Source: Chlorops oryzae
Taxonomy: Eukaryota > Arthropoda > Insecta > Diptera > Chloropidae
NCBI GenBank assembly: GCA_020466095.1
Contig: CM035809.1
Coordinates: 25,907,927-25,971,926 of the forward strand
Length of the DNA: 64,000 nt
Direction: 5' to 3'
Shown here: in pieces, positions 46,975 to 59,275 of the stretch
Numbering within the stretch: position 1 is the stretch's first letter
Layout of the letters: the number at the start of each line of letters is the position of its first letter
The notes under the pieces: generated by a model
What the model was told of the DNA's origin: nothing
Seen by the model: the letters and a program-made list of their open reading frames with translations, nothing else
The model's database searches: none
Program-made: the position numbers and the translations under genes

Positions 46975-47830
46975 ATGAAATTGTGAGGGATCAAGATGGA
47001 ACCACCCAGCCGAGCCTTGAAGTTACTAGGCACTGAGTGTACAGAGTAGTTAATAGGCAAAAATTAAATTGTTGACTGCCTACTACACGATACACTTGGT
47101 GAATAGCAAGTATGCAGAACCGAAGAAACCCAGCCGGGCCTTATAGTAACTAGGCACTGAGTGTACAGAGTAGTTAATAGACAAAAATGAATTAGTTGAC
47201 TGCCTACTACATGATACACTTAGTGCATAGCAAGTATGCAGAACCGAAGCCGAACGGCACGAAGTACACGTTGTATACAGCAATGTGCTTTAGCAACGAA
47301 AACATTCGAAGTATGCCGCCATATACAGATGCTATCCACTTCGAACCCAGTTATCACACCACCGCACCAGCCTAGGACAGTTTTTAACAAAAGTGCATAA
47401 GTTTTGTATATCAGCATAGTGTTGTGCATATCATACTTGGTGCTATGGCGATGATCGGGTACTTTCTGTACACAGTTTCGGCTGGCCAATAGTTAACTTT
47501 ACATTCTTTAACCTTCTATCCTTCCTTTTTCTGATAGCCCCTATATTAGTTCCATCTTGGTCGCTCACATCTTCATCCCCTACATCCTTCTTCGATTTCG
47601 CGAGGATGTTTTCGTTATATTCACACACACCGCTTCGGGATTTCCCGGGTTCTTTTTTTTTCTTTTCAGAACTGGATCGTGAAAAAACGTATAAACGATT
47701 GCAATAAGTGGAGTATAATTGTGTATTTAAAATGTGACCTAATGAAGAAAAATCAATAAAGTGGATATTTTATTTTGAAATAGTTCGAAATTGTTTTATT
47801 CGTTTTTCCGAAAGGGGGAAATTGTGAAAC
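46975..47830 (+). other. possible solo LTR, or long 3' UTR of the preceding gene
   Basis: A purine-rich stretch (GGGGAGGATGAAA) precedes TTGTGAGGGATC, and another (AAAGGGGGAAA) precedes TTGTGAAACC at about 47.81 kb, as polypurine tracts precede LTRs. AATAAA lies near 47.755 kb. The same signal could instead end the transcript of the four-exon gene. No gag or pol sequence is present. Confidence 0.3.
47004..47249 (+). repeat. 124-bp tandem duplication
   Basis: Two copies, starting ACCCAGCCG at 47004 and 47128, share TAGGCACTGAGTGTACAG, GACTGCCTACTAC and AGCAAGTATGCAGAACCG at about 90 % identity. Confidence 0.85.
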
Positions 47831-49083
47831 CTTCACTATGAAAATACTGTAGAGAAAATAAGGCTTTATCTTGAGAGCTTTTAAAATCTTATCGACTAGA
47901 TAAGATAGTGTGCTATACAGAGGGTTAGAATGATTGCTCAGAGGAATTCTTCGATTGTTCTAAAGTTCCGAAAGCCGGCAGAGTTTTACAACGGAAAAAA
48001 AAATTTAGAATAATTACAATCAGGTAGAATTGACAAGTGGTCTAGATAGGTGAAAGCTACCACGCAGGTTTTATCAATTTACCCAAATTTAATAATTTTG
48101 GGCAGGAAAAAATATATGGGTATGAAATTTTATTTTCAAATACGTCCATTATATTTACATTACTGAAATTATATATGTTATTGTATAAATGATTAAAAAA
48201 ACAATTTAAACAAATAAATTCCTCCAATTTAATATCTAAGCCTGCTGATATAATTTTGTAATTGTATCGAATTATTCATCCAAACAATGAAATTACTTTA
48301 ATTCACAATTGCGTTAATTAATTTTGATCCCCTAATTTAAAATACAATTCTTATATAAGCCAATAAAAAAGGGGCATTCTCCACGTTGGGCGGAATATAT
48401 TACCACTTAAGGTCCCTGCCCTTTTATAAGGTTTTAAAATTTCCCAAACGAAAATTTAAAAGAGAAAAAAAAAATTTAAAAAAATAAAAAATATAATTAA
48501 ATCAAAAATTTAAAATAAAAGTAAAAAGTTTTCAAAGCAAAAAATATTTTTTAAATGCTTAATAATAAGCGACAATTATATTTTCATTTTTATTTAATTA
48601 ATTGGCTCCAATTTAATTTCAAGTAATTTCCATGTTAATTGGCCAAAATTAATATTTCGGGACTTATTTTTCCCGTGGTTATGGGTGTACCGAGTCATTC
48701 AGGCCTTGTTTTCGATCATGAGTTTGATCCGTTAAATTTATAATTTTTGATGGGCTAGTAAAAAATGACTATGGAAAGGATAAAGGGAGTGCTTGGCTAT
48801 GGTGTCCTGCAGAACTATCCGTACATGTCTCGGTTAGTTCTAGAGAGAGTTGTTACAAGGGCTTCCATCCTTATGGAGGTTGCGGAGCCCGAGGTAGGCT
48901 GGGACATTTGAAAACAGAAGAAGAAGTCCTATGTAGGTCACTGTACTTAGTCCTGTTCTCGATAATCCAATCTTTTACTTAGGGCTTAAGGTTCCATTTT
49001 CCTAAATCTTGTTTAATTCTATTCATTTCTTTTAAGTTTCCCTCTATTCGTCTTGGTTTAAGCTTATAAGTTTTGAAGTCATT
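47831..49083. other. intergenic; possible retroposon 3' end at about 48.78-48.94 kb
   Basis: A GC-richer stretch ending GGCTGGGACATTTG and AGAAGAAGAAG resembles the tails of the RTE-type copies, but no coding match is clear. The rest is AT-rich without features. Confidence 0.35.
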
Positions 49084-49434
49084 CAGCCTTATTCTAAATG
49101 AATATTCCCTGGGAATTTCTTCTACTTCGCAGAAAAAGGAAGTATTCCATGCGTCAATAAAATAATAGGGGCATTCACGAAGGCATTTTTAAAATGTTGA
49201 AAAGTCGTAAAATCGGAAAATTGTGACTTCTTAAAATTTTTTAAAACTTTTTTTGTATTTTGCTCGACTTTCCTATTTTCCGACGCCTTTGTGAATACCC
49301 CTAATGTGATGATATTGGCTTAAAAGTGCTCAAAAGATTTGCTCTCTTTACATCCGAATGGTCTTTTTAAAATGGGAGAATTTCAATTTAAAATCCGTAG
49401 GGGAAAATTCTTCTGGAAATATTTAGAATCTTGA
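49084..49434. mobile_element. MITE family D, host of a nested family E MITE
   Basis: The left end CAGCCTTATTCTAAATGAAT and the right end ATATTTAGAATCTTGATG are imperfect inverted repeats. The interior has CGCAGAAAAAGGAAGTATTC. Relics of the same family are at 23.99 kb and, inverted, about 55.55 kb. Confidence 0.6.
49168..49301. mobile_element. TA-flanked MITE family E, copy 2
   Basis: GGGGCATTCACGAAGGC at the left and CGACGCCTTTGTGAATACC at the right, with TA on both sides; inserted in the family D element. Confidence 0.75.
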
Positions 49435-50159
49435 TGATTATTTATGATATATTATGATATATTTTCAAATCCTCGATTTCATTGAACTTTAAGAGATTTT
49501 TTTAAAAAGAAATTTCTTTAATTTCTTTATTTATTTTTTCTTTATCGTCTGAAGATTCAATTAACACTACATAATATGTAGGCGTAGTCTTTATAATGTC
49601 GCAAACAATACCGTCTGCGGGATTACTTAGAGAAAAAGCTTCAATTTAAATCGTCTTCGGCCGACAAAGAAGACCACCACCGCCGCCTTTAAGAGTGTCA
49701 AAGAGCAAGTCCATTGAATGGAAATTGAGTGCCCTAAAGTAGGCATTTTATTTATTTGATTAGCTCGCAGTGAACTCAATTAAAATACTAAAAGAAATAA
49801 GTATTTAAAGAAAAAAAGAATTAAAGAATTAAAGAAATATATAGAGCCTCTCACTCGTCGGCTGATAACGCCCGTCAAAATTGCATGATCAAAGGAATAT
49901 AGGGGAATTGACACTTGCTGGCGTGGATGATCACGCGTTGACGTCGCTCTGATGGGCCTCTAAAGAGTGGATGCTATTAAAAAGCGATTAAAATGTTGCG
50001 GGGAAAGAGTGAAAAGAAAAGAAGAAAAAAAAAAAGAGTTGGAGTTTGTTTTTAAACAGACTGGATTGTAATTTTATGCTTCTAGGTCAATTGAGTTCAA
50101 TGCGTTTCTCTCATTTTTTGTTTTAATTCTCTTTCGACGGAAGATAAATTACATTATTA
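49435..50159. other. no gene recognised
   Basis: AT-rich intergenic sequence without coding or RNA features. Confidence 0.55.
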
Positions 50160-51071
50160 GGGGTATTCACAAAGGCGTGTTAAGGGGTCTTCTCATTGAG
50201 CAACTTTTTTTTTCGAATTTTTTTTTTTTTTTTTGCATTTATTTATAGCTTGGGTAGTTGTGAATATGCCCCTAAAAGGATTTTTTGAAATTCGAAATAG
50301 TTTAGAGGATATAGCCTTCTTTGTCGAGCAAGATCTGCGCTAAAACGAGTAATTTTTGCTTTGCTTCAAACTTTAAACGCGTTTATCTCGAAACCACGTT
50401 TTTCGAACTGGCGGCCATGATATCTCCAGTTCAACTGAACCGATTTTCATAAAACAAAGTGGAATCGACGCAGAATTGTCACCATTCTCGGGTGAACCTC
50501 GACCATAATTTTAAAAAATTTTTTACTATTTTTTTTTTACACTAAACTACAAAAAAAAGCCCGAAATTGAAATTTTTTTTTGAATGGCCGCCATTTTGTC
50601 AAAAAAAATCACAAAATTAAGCTTGAGGTTCACCCGAGAATTACATCTATACTGATTATAACCCCGTTTTTTTTCCCATTTCGGACGCTCCGGAGACCCG
50701 GAATCGTGGCCGCCGTGACGGCACCTTTTTTTTTCACCACCAACTTTGAAGTCTCATCACTTTTTGAACAGCCCACGTATCGAGGCAAAAAAAATTTTTT
50801 TTATTTACTTTGAACCTTTTTTAATACAATAAATAAAAAAAGTTTTCAATTATTCTTTGCGTTTTCAAATAAGAATTTTTTTAAAAAGGGTCCAAAAAAC
50901 GGGTTTTCAATGAGAGGACCCCCTTAAAAACGTTTGGAAAGTCGGAAAATCGGAAAATTGTGACTACTTAAAAATTATTTTAATTTTCTTTGAATCTTTC
51001 ACAATTTTAAAGCAGATAAAATTTTCTGATTTTCCGACTTTACTATTTTCCGATGCCTTTGTGAATACCCC
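50160..51071. mobile_element. TA-flanked MITE family E, copy 3, split by a TTAA element
   Basis: Ends GGGGTATTCACAAAGGCG and TGCCTTTGTGAATACCCC with flanking TA. Left 50160-50183 and right 50924-51071 portions are continuous with the uninterrupted copy at 52.23 kb. Confidence 0.85.
50184..50923. mobile_element. piggyBac-like TTAA MITE, copy 2
   Basis: Ends GGGGTCTTCTCATTGA and TCAATGAGAGGACCCCC, flanked by TTAA (50180-50183 and 50924-50927). Nearly identical to the 742-bp copy in TTC14 intron 3, with scattered substitutions and small length changes in the T runs. Confidence 0.92.
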
Positions 51072-51596
51072 TATTTTTCGAAATTTTTTTCAAATTTTTT
51101 TTTGAATTTTTTCAGATTTTTGTTTTGAGCTCCGAAGGCATTTACTTCCTGTTTTGATGGGAGCCAGCCGCAACAAGTGATGCAATGTGTTTGTGAGCAC
51201 GTCTTGAAATTCGATACTCCTTGTTGCTGTTTTCCTTTTTTTTTTTTTTTTTTTTAAGTAGAGATGTTTTCATTATTCCTATCGAGATCATACTTTGCGG
51301 TCTGTTTTTTGAAGTCGTTGTTTTTCTCCTTCACTCCTCAAGAGTAGATAAACATATATGTTTGTGGCCGATATTTCATGTCTCAATGTCTCTTGCTACT
51401 GTTTCTTTGAATCTGTTAACAAAAAATCAGCAGCTGAAATGAGGCGCTTTAAGGGGTTAAGATTGGTATGGTAGTGAAAGGGGGACACTAATTTGAAAGG
51501 CATATATTCATTTTCTCCAAAATGAACATTAAAAAATTTTTTTTTAAATATTTATTTTGATTTTTTTGAAGAAGCTCCAAAATGCTGTGGCTTATT
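51072..51596. other. no gene recognised
   Basis: T-rich intergenic DNA; an open frame near 51.2-51.44 kb is dominated by the T run. Confidence 0.5.
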
Positions 51597-51597
51597 A

Positions 51598-52043
51598 CCC
51601 AGCGGAAAATTATCTCCTGCATGAAAATGTCATCAGTGATGTCATCGATGAAATATAGGTGACATTGTCATGCATGACATCTTGGAGGACATGTCATCGT
51701 GGAGGGATGCTGTTCACGTGCTTGAATCTCATTGGCTATTGAAATTTAAATAAGGTTTTAGCGTCAGTTCAGCGTTAGCATGAAGATTGCGTAGATGATG
51801 AGTGCTCGACTCAGAATCCGAAGATCGCGGGTTCGATCCCTGGCTGAGGCGAACAAAAATTGTTAAAAATAGATTTCTTTTAAAATGCGAAATATCCAAA
51901 GAGAGGGCAAAGAAGAGATTTTATCAAACTGGTTTTCTATAAATTGACATTTAGAGAGAAATGAGCAATGCTTTTTTCGCCATCGCCGGCTCCGAAGTCA
52001 CTAGGACATCATCGGGGATGTCCGCGGGACATTTCCCTCTGGG
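51598..52043. mobile_element. CCCAGC-type TIR element with tRNA-like core, copy 1
   Basis: Left end CCCAGCGGAAAATTATCTCC and right end ATTTCCCTCTGGG with TA on both sides. The sub-terminal part holds repeated GTCATCGATGA/TGTCATGCATGACAT palindromes. The core contains a tRNA-like module. It aligns over its length with the element in the lectin intron. Confidence 0.8.
51786..51850 (+). other. tRNA-like module, copy 1
   Basis: GCGTAGATGATGAGTGCTCG (A-box region) and CGCGGGTTCGATCCC (perfect B-box consensus GGTTCGATCC), spaced about as in a tRNA. ACTCAGAATCCGAAG occupies the anticodon arm. The 5' acceptor half is degraded. Confidence 0.55.
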
Positions 52044-52227
52044 TAGTTATACAGAAATGGCTCATTATTTAAACAGAAATAGTTCATTATTTAACTAAAA
52101 AAAATTCAAAATAAATAAAAATAAATACAAAGAGGAAATAACGACAAAAACGAAACCTACACCGAGCGAGCGAAATATGTCCAAGCTGTCGGAATTGATC
52201 GGACGTGAGAGCTTTAACAAAACACTA

Positions 52228-52383
52228 GGGGTATTCACAAAGGCGTGTTAAAAGCGTTGGAAAGTCGGAAAATCGGAAAATTGCGACATCTTAACAAATT
52301 TTTAATTTTTTTTTGTATCTTTCACAATTTTTTAAGCAGTTGAAATTTTCCGATTTTTCGACTTTCCTATTTTCCGACGCTGT
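52228..52383. mobile_element. TA-flanked MITE family E, copy 4 (right end truncated)
   Basis: GGGGTATTCACAAAGGCGTG at the left; the right end stops at CCGACGC without the terminal TTTGTGAATACCCC. Its GTGTTAAAAGCG is the uninterrupted equivalent of the TTAA insertion site at 50.18 kb. Confidence 0.75.
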
Positions 52384-54127
52384 TTTTATCATTCCCATAT
52401 GAAAAAGTCCAAAGCTACGAGTATATAGTACATTCATATACGAAACTCTATTTATATTTGCAACATATACAGCGATTAATTGATGCAATTAAGATTGGTT
52501 TAAAAAAATTAAAATTAAAAAATTAAAATGAAAAAAGAATTTTGATTATTTAGAACGAAGGTTCAACGTTCTTGATGGATTCTGAATTGGCATCTCTAGT
52601 ATTAAGCCAGTCGAGAGGCCTTTGAAATTGCTCTCAATTGTTTCATTGACACGAACCAGAAAATAATTAACTTAATTATCAACGGGTTAAACATTTCAGT
52701 GTCGCAAAAAATATTCGAAAAATTTCGATAAAAATAAAAATTTTCCCACTCATTTTTTCCCATTTTGGAATTTCCTCATTTCGATTTGCTTTCAATTTGT
52801 GTCATTTTCTCAACCTCGAAATTCCTTTCCTTTTAGGTTTTTTCTAAAAAAAAAAAATCCGTTATTTCGAACTGATTCAAAAAATCTTTTCAATTTCAAT
52901 AGCGAATTAAATCACTGATTCGCGCTGATTAATCCTCATTGAAAGAGAACGAAAAAAAAAGTCAGTCGATTGACTGCGTAATTTTATTTTCCCAAAGATG
53001 TTCAACGCTTCGTCTATTATTTTTATTTATATTATTTTTTTATTTATTATTATTTTTTTTGTGAATATTTTTCTTAATAATTCCATAGAGAAGTTATGTG
53101 AATAGCCTCTCTTTCGATCTCGAACGTCTCTCTGACTTTGATTTGTACGTGCGCTGGGTGAAAATAAAATCTACTTTTTTCCACTTTCTCGTGGCGCATT
53201 TGAAAAATCTTTTAATCGTATTTACCTGCTCTTCATTGGGGTTAAATTAATCAGAAAATTAAACAACAACAAAATCGTAATTGTGTAAATAGCACACAAA
53301 AAAAAAAAAATAGAATAGGTTGAAAATAAGGAGCGCCAAGGCAAGGCCACTTTTTAAAGCTCTCAAAACTTTTGTTTATTTAGAATTTTTAAAATTTATT
53401 GTTGCTCTATTTTTTTTTAAATTAACTTAAGACAATATGATCTCACGTACTTTTTTCACAAAATCGAAATTATTACTTATAAAATTTTTGTTTTTTGTTT
53501 AAAGAAAACACAAAACACGCCCGATGACGTCTCGTATGTGGACCGTTCGGCAGGTTTCTCGCAAATTTCTTTATTTATTAATTTTTTTTTTATTAATTTT
53601 TTTTTTTGAAATTATTAAAGACGTTAACGAAAGAAAAAAAGGTGAAACCGACAAACGTGAAATATTTTACGTCAGTCTTGCACCAACACTCCACACCGCA
53701 CTTGGCACGTCTTCGAAAAAATTTCAAGTTGACAAGTGACTCTCCGATTATCCAACCGATCGTAGCAACTGTTCATACAAAACTGGAAGTCTCGTCGTAG
53801 GAGCTGTGTGGAGCTCTTTCGCTACGTTGTATCTGAAATATGAAATATATACATACATATTTTTATATCTACAACTTGCAGCGCAAAGTGATTCGGGTCG
53901 CTCTCCCTTTCTCTCACGCGTTAACTGACATTCTCGCCGTTCTCTCTCTCTATCTCTCTCTCTCGATTTTTTAACCATTTTTCGTGTGATAAATCTCGCT
54001 GAAGCCTAAGAGCTCCGCTCATTATTATTATTATTTGACGAATATTTGCGATAATTTTAATCTTAAAGACTTGAATTCTTTTTCTTCCATTTCTTTCCAT
54101 TTTTATAAATTATATTATCTACATATA
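52384..54127. other. no gene recognised
   Basis: AT-rich intergenic sequence with T and A runs and a short TCTC-rich stretch near 53.94 kb. No supported coding segment. Confidence 0.5.
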
Positions 54128-54861
54128 CAGGGTGTTCCATACTCAATAGATCAAAACAAAGGAGGTGATAGGAAGGGGGCGGGTCCGGACGGACCAAAAA
54201 TCGTATGGCAGGGGGGGTCGCAAATGCACCCCTGAGGAGTTACATGCAAAAAACAATATTTAGTTTTTTTCACTGGTGCTCCTCACTTGCAGGCCGTAAA
54301 TTCAAAATCACATATGATATGAAAAGCTTGGCGGTTTTCCGTTAACACTGCATACTACGATTTTAAATAATTCAACTCCGTTTTCTCTGGTACTACCATC
54401 TAAGCCTAAAATAATGTAATTTTGGCATTTAAAGTCATTTAATTCAAAAGAAATACGATCGAGCCTCTTTTTTTTACTCTTTTCGAAAACTTTGAGTTTT
54501 TCCCTTCAATTTGATACCATGGTTGCTAAAAAAAAGTTTCACAGTCAATGCAAAACTAAGGTTTAAAAATAATTATTTTGTATTTTTGACTCCCAGAAAT
54601 GTTATTTTAATCAAATTTATTGAGCACACTTTTAGGCAGCATGAGAAAAAGAAAAATCTAAGAAATTTAAAAATTTCTAAATAGGGTTTTAGTTTTATAT
54701 ATCCGCCTAAAAGTATGCTCAACATTTTAGTCGAATTCTTTCCGCGCCTCTAGCTTCTTAAGAGTGCAAGATGAACCCCCCTTTCCATCCAATTTTTTGC
54801 TTGTATGGGTTACCCCTATCACCTTCTTTTTTTTTTGATCCATTGAGTATGGAACACCCTG
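54128..54861. mobile_element. mariner-like non-autonomous element (irritans-type ends)
   Basis: Ends CAGGGTGTTCCATACTCAAT and its complement ATTGAGTATGGAACACCCTG are perfect over 20 bp and flanked by TA. CAGGGTG termini with TA insertion are typical of irritans-type mariners. The 0.7-kb interior has no transposase. Confidence 0.85.
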
Positions 54862-55076
54862 TATAATGATGTATTATTATTTTTTTTTATAAATATGTAA
54901 TTGAAATGAGCAATGTACCTATATTTTTTTCTGCTTGTATGACTCTTTATCACTTTTATGATAACCGTTTTGTATTTTTCCCTTTTTTTTTTCCTTGATG
55001 GTCGTAAATATTGAATCTCGTGTTCGAGGGGCGGCCGTACAAAAATAATGCAATTGTTAATTATTAAGGGTATTCA

Positions 55077-55227
55077 CAAAGGCTTCAGAAAATTAGTAAA
55101 GTCGGAAAATCGGAACATTTTAACTGCTTAAAAAGTTGTGCAAGATCCAAAAAAAGTTTAAAAATTTTTTAAGAGGTCGCAATTTTCCGACTTTCCAACG
55201 TTCTTAACACGCCTTTGCGAATACCCC
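55077..55227. mobile_element. TA-flanked MITE family E, copy 5
   Basis: Left GGGTATTCACAAAGGC and right ACACGCCTTTGCGAATACCCC, with TA at both borders. Confidence 0.75.
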
Positions 55228-56520
55228 TATTATTTCGAAATAGTCGAAAATATGCGAAGCTCCATGAATCCCACTATTATTTCGTAGTGCGGAATATTTG
55301 TCCATTTTCAAAGTAATTCATTAGTGGTACCCATGCAGCTTCGCAAATGCCTTCGCAACTTTTCCCATCGTAAATTTTCATATAAATTTTGACACTTTTT
55401 TGACAAATTTCTCATTTCCCACAATTTGCGAAACTGCATGAGTCCCACTATTGACTTTTTCTAAGGATGAAATATATATTTTGGGAATCATGATATAAGG
55501 AGAACAAGAATCTCGACAATTTTTAAGCAAATATCATCACATGATCCCCTTTTATTGACGCGTAGAATACTTCCTTTTTTCGCAGGGAAAAGTTTCTGGG
55601 CAAAAAATTCCCAAAGTAAATTCATTAACCCTATAATTCCTGGCTCGGTCCCTAGACGAAGTTTATTCGAATAGATAAAAAATAAAGAAATAATTGTAGA
55701 CTCGTTTTTCTCTACCCGAAATTAATCTAATCTGATTCTTTCATTGAAAATAAAAATTTGGCATTAGAGGGTTAAAAATTGGCCTGATAGCTCTCTGGCA
55801 CAACCAATGATCCATCAGCTCACTATAAAAAATACAAAAAATACAAAACGGCGAAAGGGATCAACAATTTATCCACTTAATTAATATAGAAAATTAACAC
55901 ACCATGTCAAAAATTCAGATGCAACCCTGTGCATTCTCAATAATTCCAATTATTTAAGATTTATCGAAAATATTCGAATTTTGGTTGATTTATATCCCTT
56001 ACACAGAGAGGGAAAAGTTTAATGGATTATTTCTCCGTGCATAGGATCCCTGAAGGGGGTCAAAATTTTTGAGGAGTTTCCTTGAAAGCAGGATGATCTT
56101 AATTTGTTTATTTTTTATTAAAAATTTCGCTCAGCCCAAAAATAATTTCTTCTTTGCTGGTCTGCTTTTTTACATTTTCCCATTTTTATGCTCCTCCTAT
56201 ACACTTTGTATGTTAAAATCCCTCGAAATGCTTTGGTTTGAAGCCCATCCAGTTTATTTTTGATGGCAATTTTTAATTCGTTCCGATTGCCATGAATTTA
56301 ATGAAAAATGACGTATTACTTTCCATTAATTATAAAGATATTAATCTATTGGCCTTTTTCTATTTCAACTATTCCAGTACTCTTCCAGCCTCTGCGGACA
56401 TAACCCCTAAACGTGACATCTCCATAGGGCTTTTGAGTTAGAAAAAAATTCATAAAAGGCAATTTGAAAAATATGTTGTTGACAAACGACTTCCTCACTC
56501 TTTCGCGCTTCCTTGCTCTT

Positions 56521-56551
<31 letters not shown>

Positions 56552-56955
56552 TTAAATTTTCCACACAATGAGTGGTTGTTAGTGTAATTAATTACATAAG
56601 CTCAACATAACTCTGCAAGTTTATTCGATAGGAGTGCTCACACTGACTGACCGCCACTACTCCCTCCAGTTGACCTCCGTGTCACACATCAATTAGCATT
56701 TCTCTTTTGTTCTTTACTTAAAGCTTATATGGGTTAAAGTTCTAAATATGAATGTAGCTTTCATAAATGCTTTCAGCTGTGACGTTAGAGGCTTATGGGC
56801 ATTATTTGTAATTAATGTTAAAATAACTTAACCAAAAAAAAAATGGACATTCTTATGACGCCAATTCTCTGAGTGGATTTCCATCGCGTATCGCGCAACT
56901 CTGATATCTTTATAGTGTATTTCAAACATGAATTTTTTGGAAATTTTTAATGATA
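55228..56955. other. intergenic with MITE relics
   Basis: At 55.25-55.47 kb a TGCGAAGCTCCATGAATCCC motif recurs in direct and inverted orientation (CATGCAGCTTCGCA), probably a decayed MITE. At about 55.55-55.63 kb an inverted family D fragment is present. A TCTC-rich microsatellite lies near 56.52 kb. No gene. Confidence 0.5.
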
Positions 56956-57192
56956 CACTCAAAAAAATTAAATGTTATGACAACAAATTTATACTTTAGC
57001 CCAACAATTTTGTTGGTTAAATCGTTCCCCACAATTTCAATTGTTCTAAAAACAATGAAAGTTCTTAGAACAACAAAAAACATTTTTCGCATGACCACAA
57101 AAATTGTTGCCCTGACAATTAATTCTTGATGCAACAACTTTTTCCAAACATTGTCTCAACAATGTAAAGTTCTTGAGAAACTTTTTTGAGTG
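56956..57192. mobile_element. TA-flanked MITE family F, copy 1
   Basis: Ends CACTCAAAAAAATTAA and AACTTTTTTGAGTG flanked by TA. The interior repeats ACAACAATTTT/AAATTGTTG motifs. A second copy lies at 63.28 kb. Confidence 0.8.
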
Positions 57193-58210
57193 TATAAACG
57201 TTCTAGCCCATTTTGGACAGCTGCTCGATTTTCTTACCAGGAAATCTTGTGAAGCGATTTAAAAAAATTTATTTTAAACCTAGCAATCGTTAAACATATA
57301 TGGTGCCAAATTTGTCCCTTAGGCGATAAAGGGTTAAGATGTAAATGGTATAAAAAGTACAAATCAGAGCTTAAGAAGAAGATAATATCAAAGGGTATAT
57401 AGAAAAATATCGAACAAGTTCAAGTCGATTTTTTTAACCCATTATGAACCAGTTTTTCGACCGATAAATTGAAAAAAAATTTAAAAAAAAATTTTCCTTG
57501 CCAGATTGTTCAGAAAATAAAACAGTGCAACACTGATTAGAAATTCTTTTCACGGTTCTGAACCATTTGCGTTGGGTTGAAAAATTTTGTGCATACCCAA
57601 AGGGTGATTTAGCGATTTTTCTTCATTTTTGGTAAAAATTGTTCTACTTTGCAGCGGAAAAACGGCATCAAGTAGTGCTCGGATGCAGTTCGTGTATATG
57701 AAGAAGTTGTTTAGTTATAGTTTTTCTATATTTGATTAAAAAATTTTGAAAAAATGTTTATTGACTTGGGAGCTATAGGCCATACAAAATAAAATATCAT
57801 AAAAAACACGTCAAATTTTAGGAATTTTTGCAATTTACACCTACTAGATATAGTTTTTTCGGATCGGTTTGTACTAAAACTATTTAAAATGAGTTCAGAG
57901 CTTAAAATTGTGATAGAAAGGAAATTAAAATATTGAACGGATTACGAGATATAGCCATAAGTAAGTGAGTAATTTAATTCTCGGCCCCACTTTTTGAAGT
58001 CTATTTTAAAAAAAAGTAGAGGTGACTTGACAAAACTGAGTATGAGGCGTTGTTATACTCACCGAGCACTTTAAAAAACAGTCGTTAAAAAATGGTGTCG
58101 CACTGTGTTATATAATTAAATAATTATATATTAATGAAATTAAACTAATATATTCACAATTTATTTTTATCATTTCAGCGAAATTTGACAAACCTTTTTC
58201 GAATGAAATT
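57193..58210. other. no gene recognised
   Basis: AT-rich intergenic DNA. Confidence 0.5.
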
Positions 58211-58469
58211 GATTGGTCAACAATGGGTTAATTTTTTAAATCCATTTCTAATGCGCATTAAATATTGCATTTCAAACACTTTTTTTCGAAAAAAAAATTT
58301 CTTGGTCAACAATGGGTTAATTTTTTAAATCCATTTCTAATGCGCATTAAATATTACATTTCAAACACTTTTTTTGAAAAAAAAAAAATTGCTTGGTCAA
58401 CAATGGGTTAATTTTTTTAAATCCATTTCTAATGCGCATTAAATATTGCATTTCAAACACTTTTTTTCG
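58211..58469. repeat. about 90-bp tandem repeat, three copies
   Basis: Units containing TGGTCAACAATGGGTTAATT and TCCATTTCTAATGCGCATTA start at about 58214, 58303 and 58394. They are nearly identical apart from A/T run lengths. Confidence 0.92.
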
Positions 58470-59275
58470 CCATAATTCAGACGAATTTATTCCATTCCAC
58501 AATACAAACTCGATGAAATCTCAAAAAGACTCATTTACTTATTTTGTTTATAAATTTCAAATTCACACACTTTCGGCACTCTCCACCCACTCGATGGTCT
58601 TACGTCACCAATCAAATCAACTCCCTGCAGTTCACACCTCATTGCGTTTTCAAATAAATTAACTCAATCAAGGTCACGGCAACATGAGTCGATCGATCCG
58701 TTCGAATAAACTCAAATCAATTTTCCATGGAAAAATCTTCAAAGTCAGGAAAACGCCGCGTGAAAAACACGTTCCCCATATTATGTAAAAGAAAAAAAGA
58801 AAAGAAAAATCAAATCGGACGGCGCTGCAATTCCATACGAAAAATTTCTATTTTTGTGCTCAGACATTTGTGCGCCTGGACTCTCGGCGTCACTGCTGAT
58901 AAAATGTTGCATGCACTTCGCATTTCCTGTTTCCGTTTGACGCGTTAAATTAAAAAAAAAAAAATAAAAAAAAATTTAAGAAAGGGGAAGTCGAAAGAAT
59001 GCACCTTATCGCTTACAAGAAAAAAACAAAATAATTGCGCTCGTCTAGACTCCAGTGGATTCGCTTTCTGATTCCAAAAAGAACTATTGAACCTAGGAGA
59101 GTTAGACATCCCAAAAATTTTAGTGCCATAAGGCATTAGCACCTCTAATGCAATCAAGGGTTGGGATGAGATAAGAAGGGCTTTGATAGTTCCCTAAATG
59201 CATTCTAAATAATGTGCGTATATGGAAAAGTTTTTGGCATATCAAAAATACATATGTATATGTATATCAAGACTA
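58470..59275. other. no gene recognised
   Basis: Intergenic DNA; no supported coding or RNA feature. Confidence 0.5.

Noticed and set aside
51786..51850. Functional tRNA gene
   Set aside because: B box is perfect but the acceptor stem and D arm do not close, and the same sequence recurs inside a second copy of the transposon.
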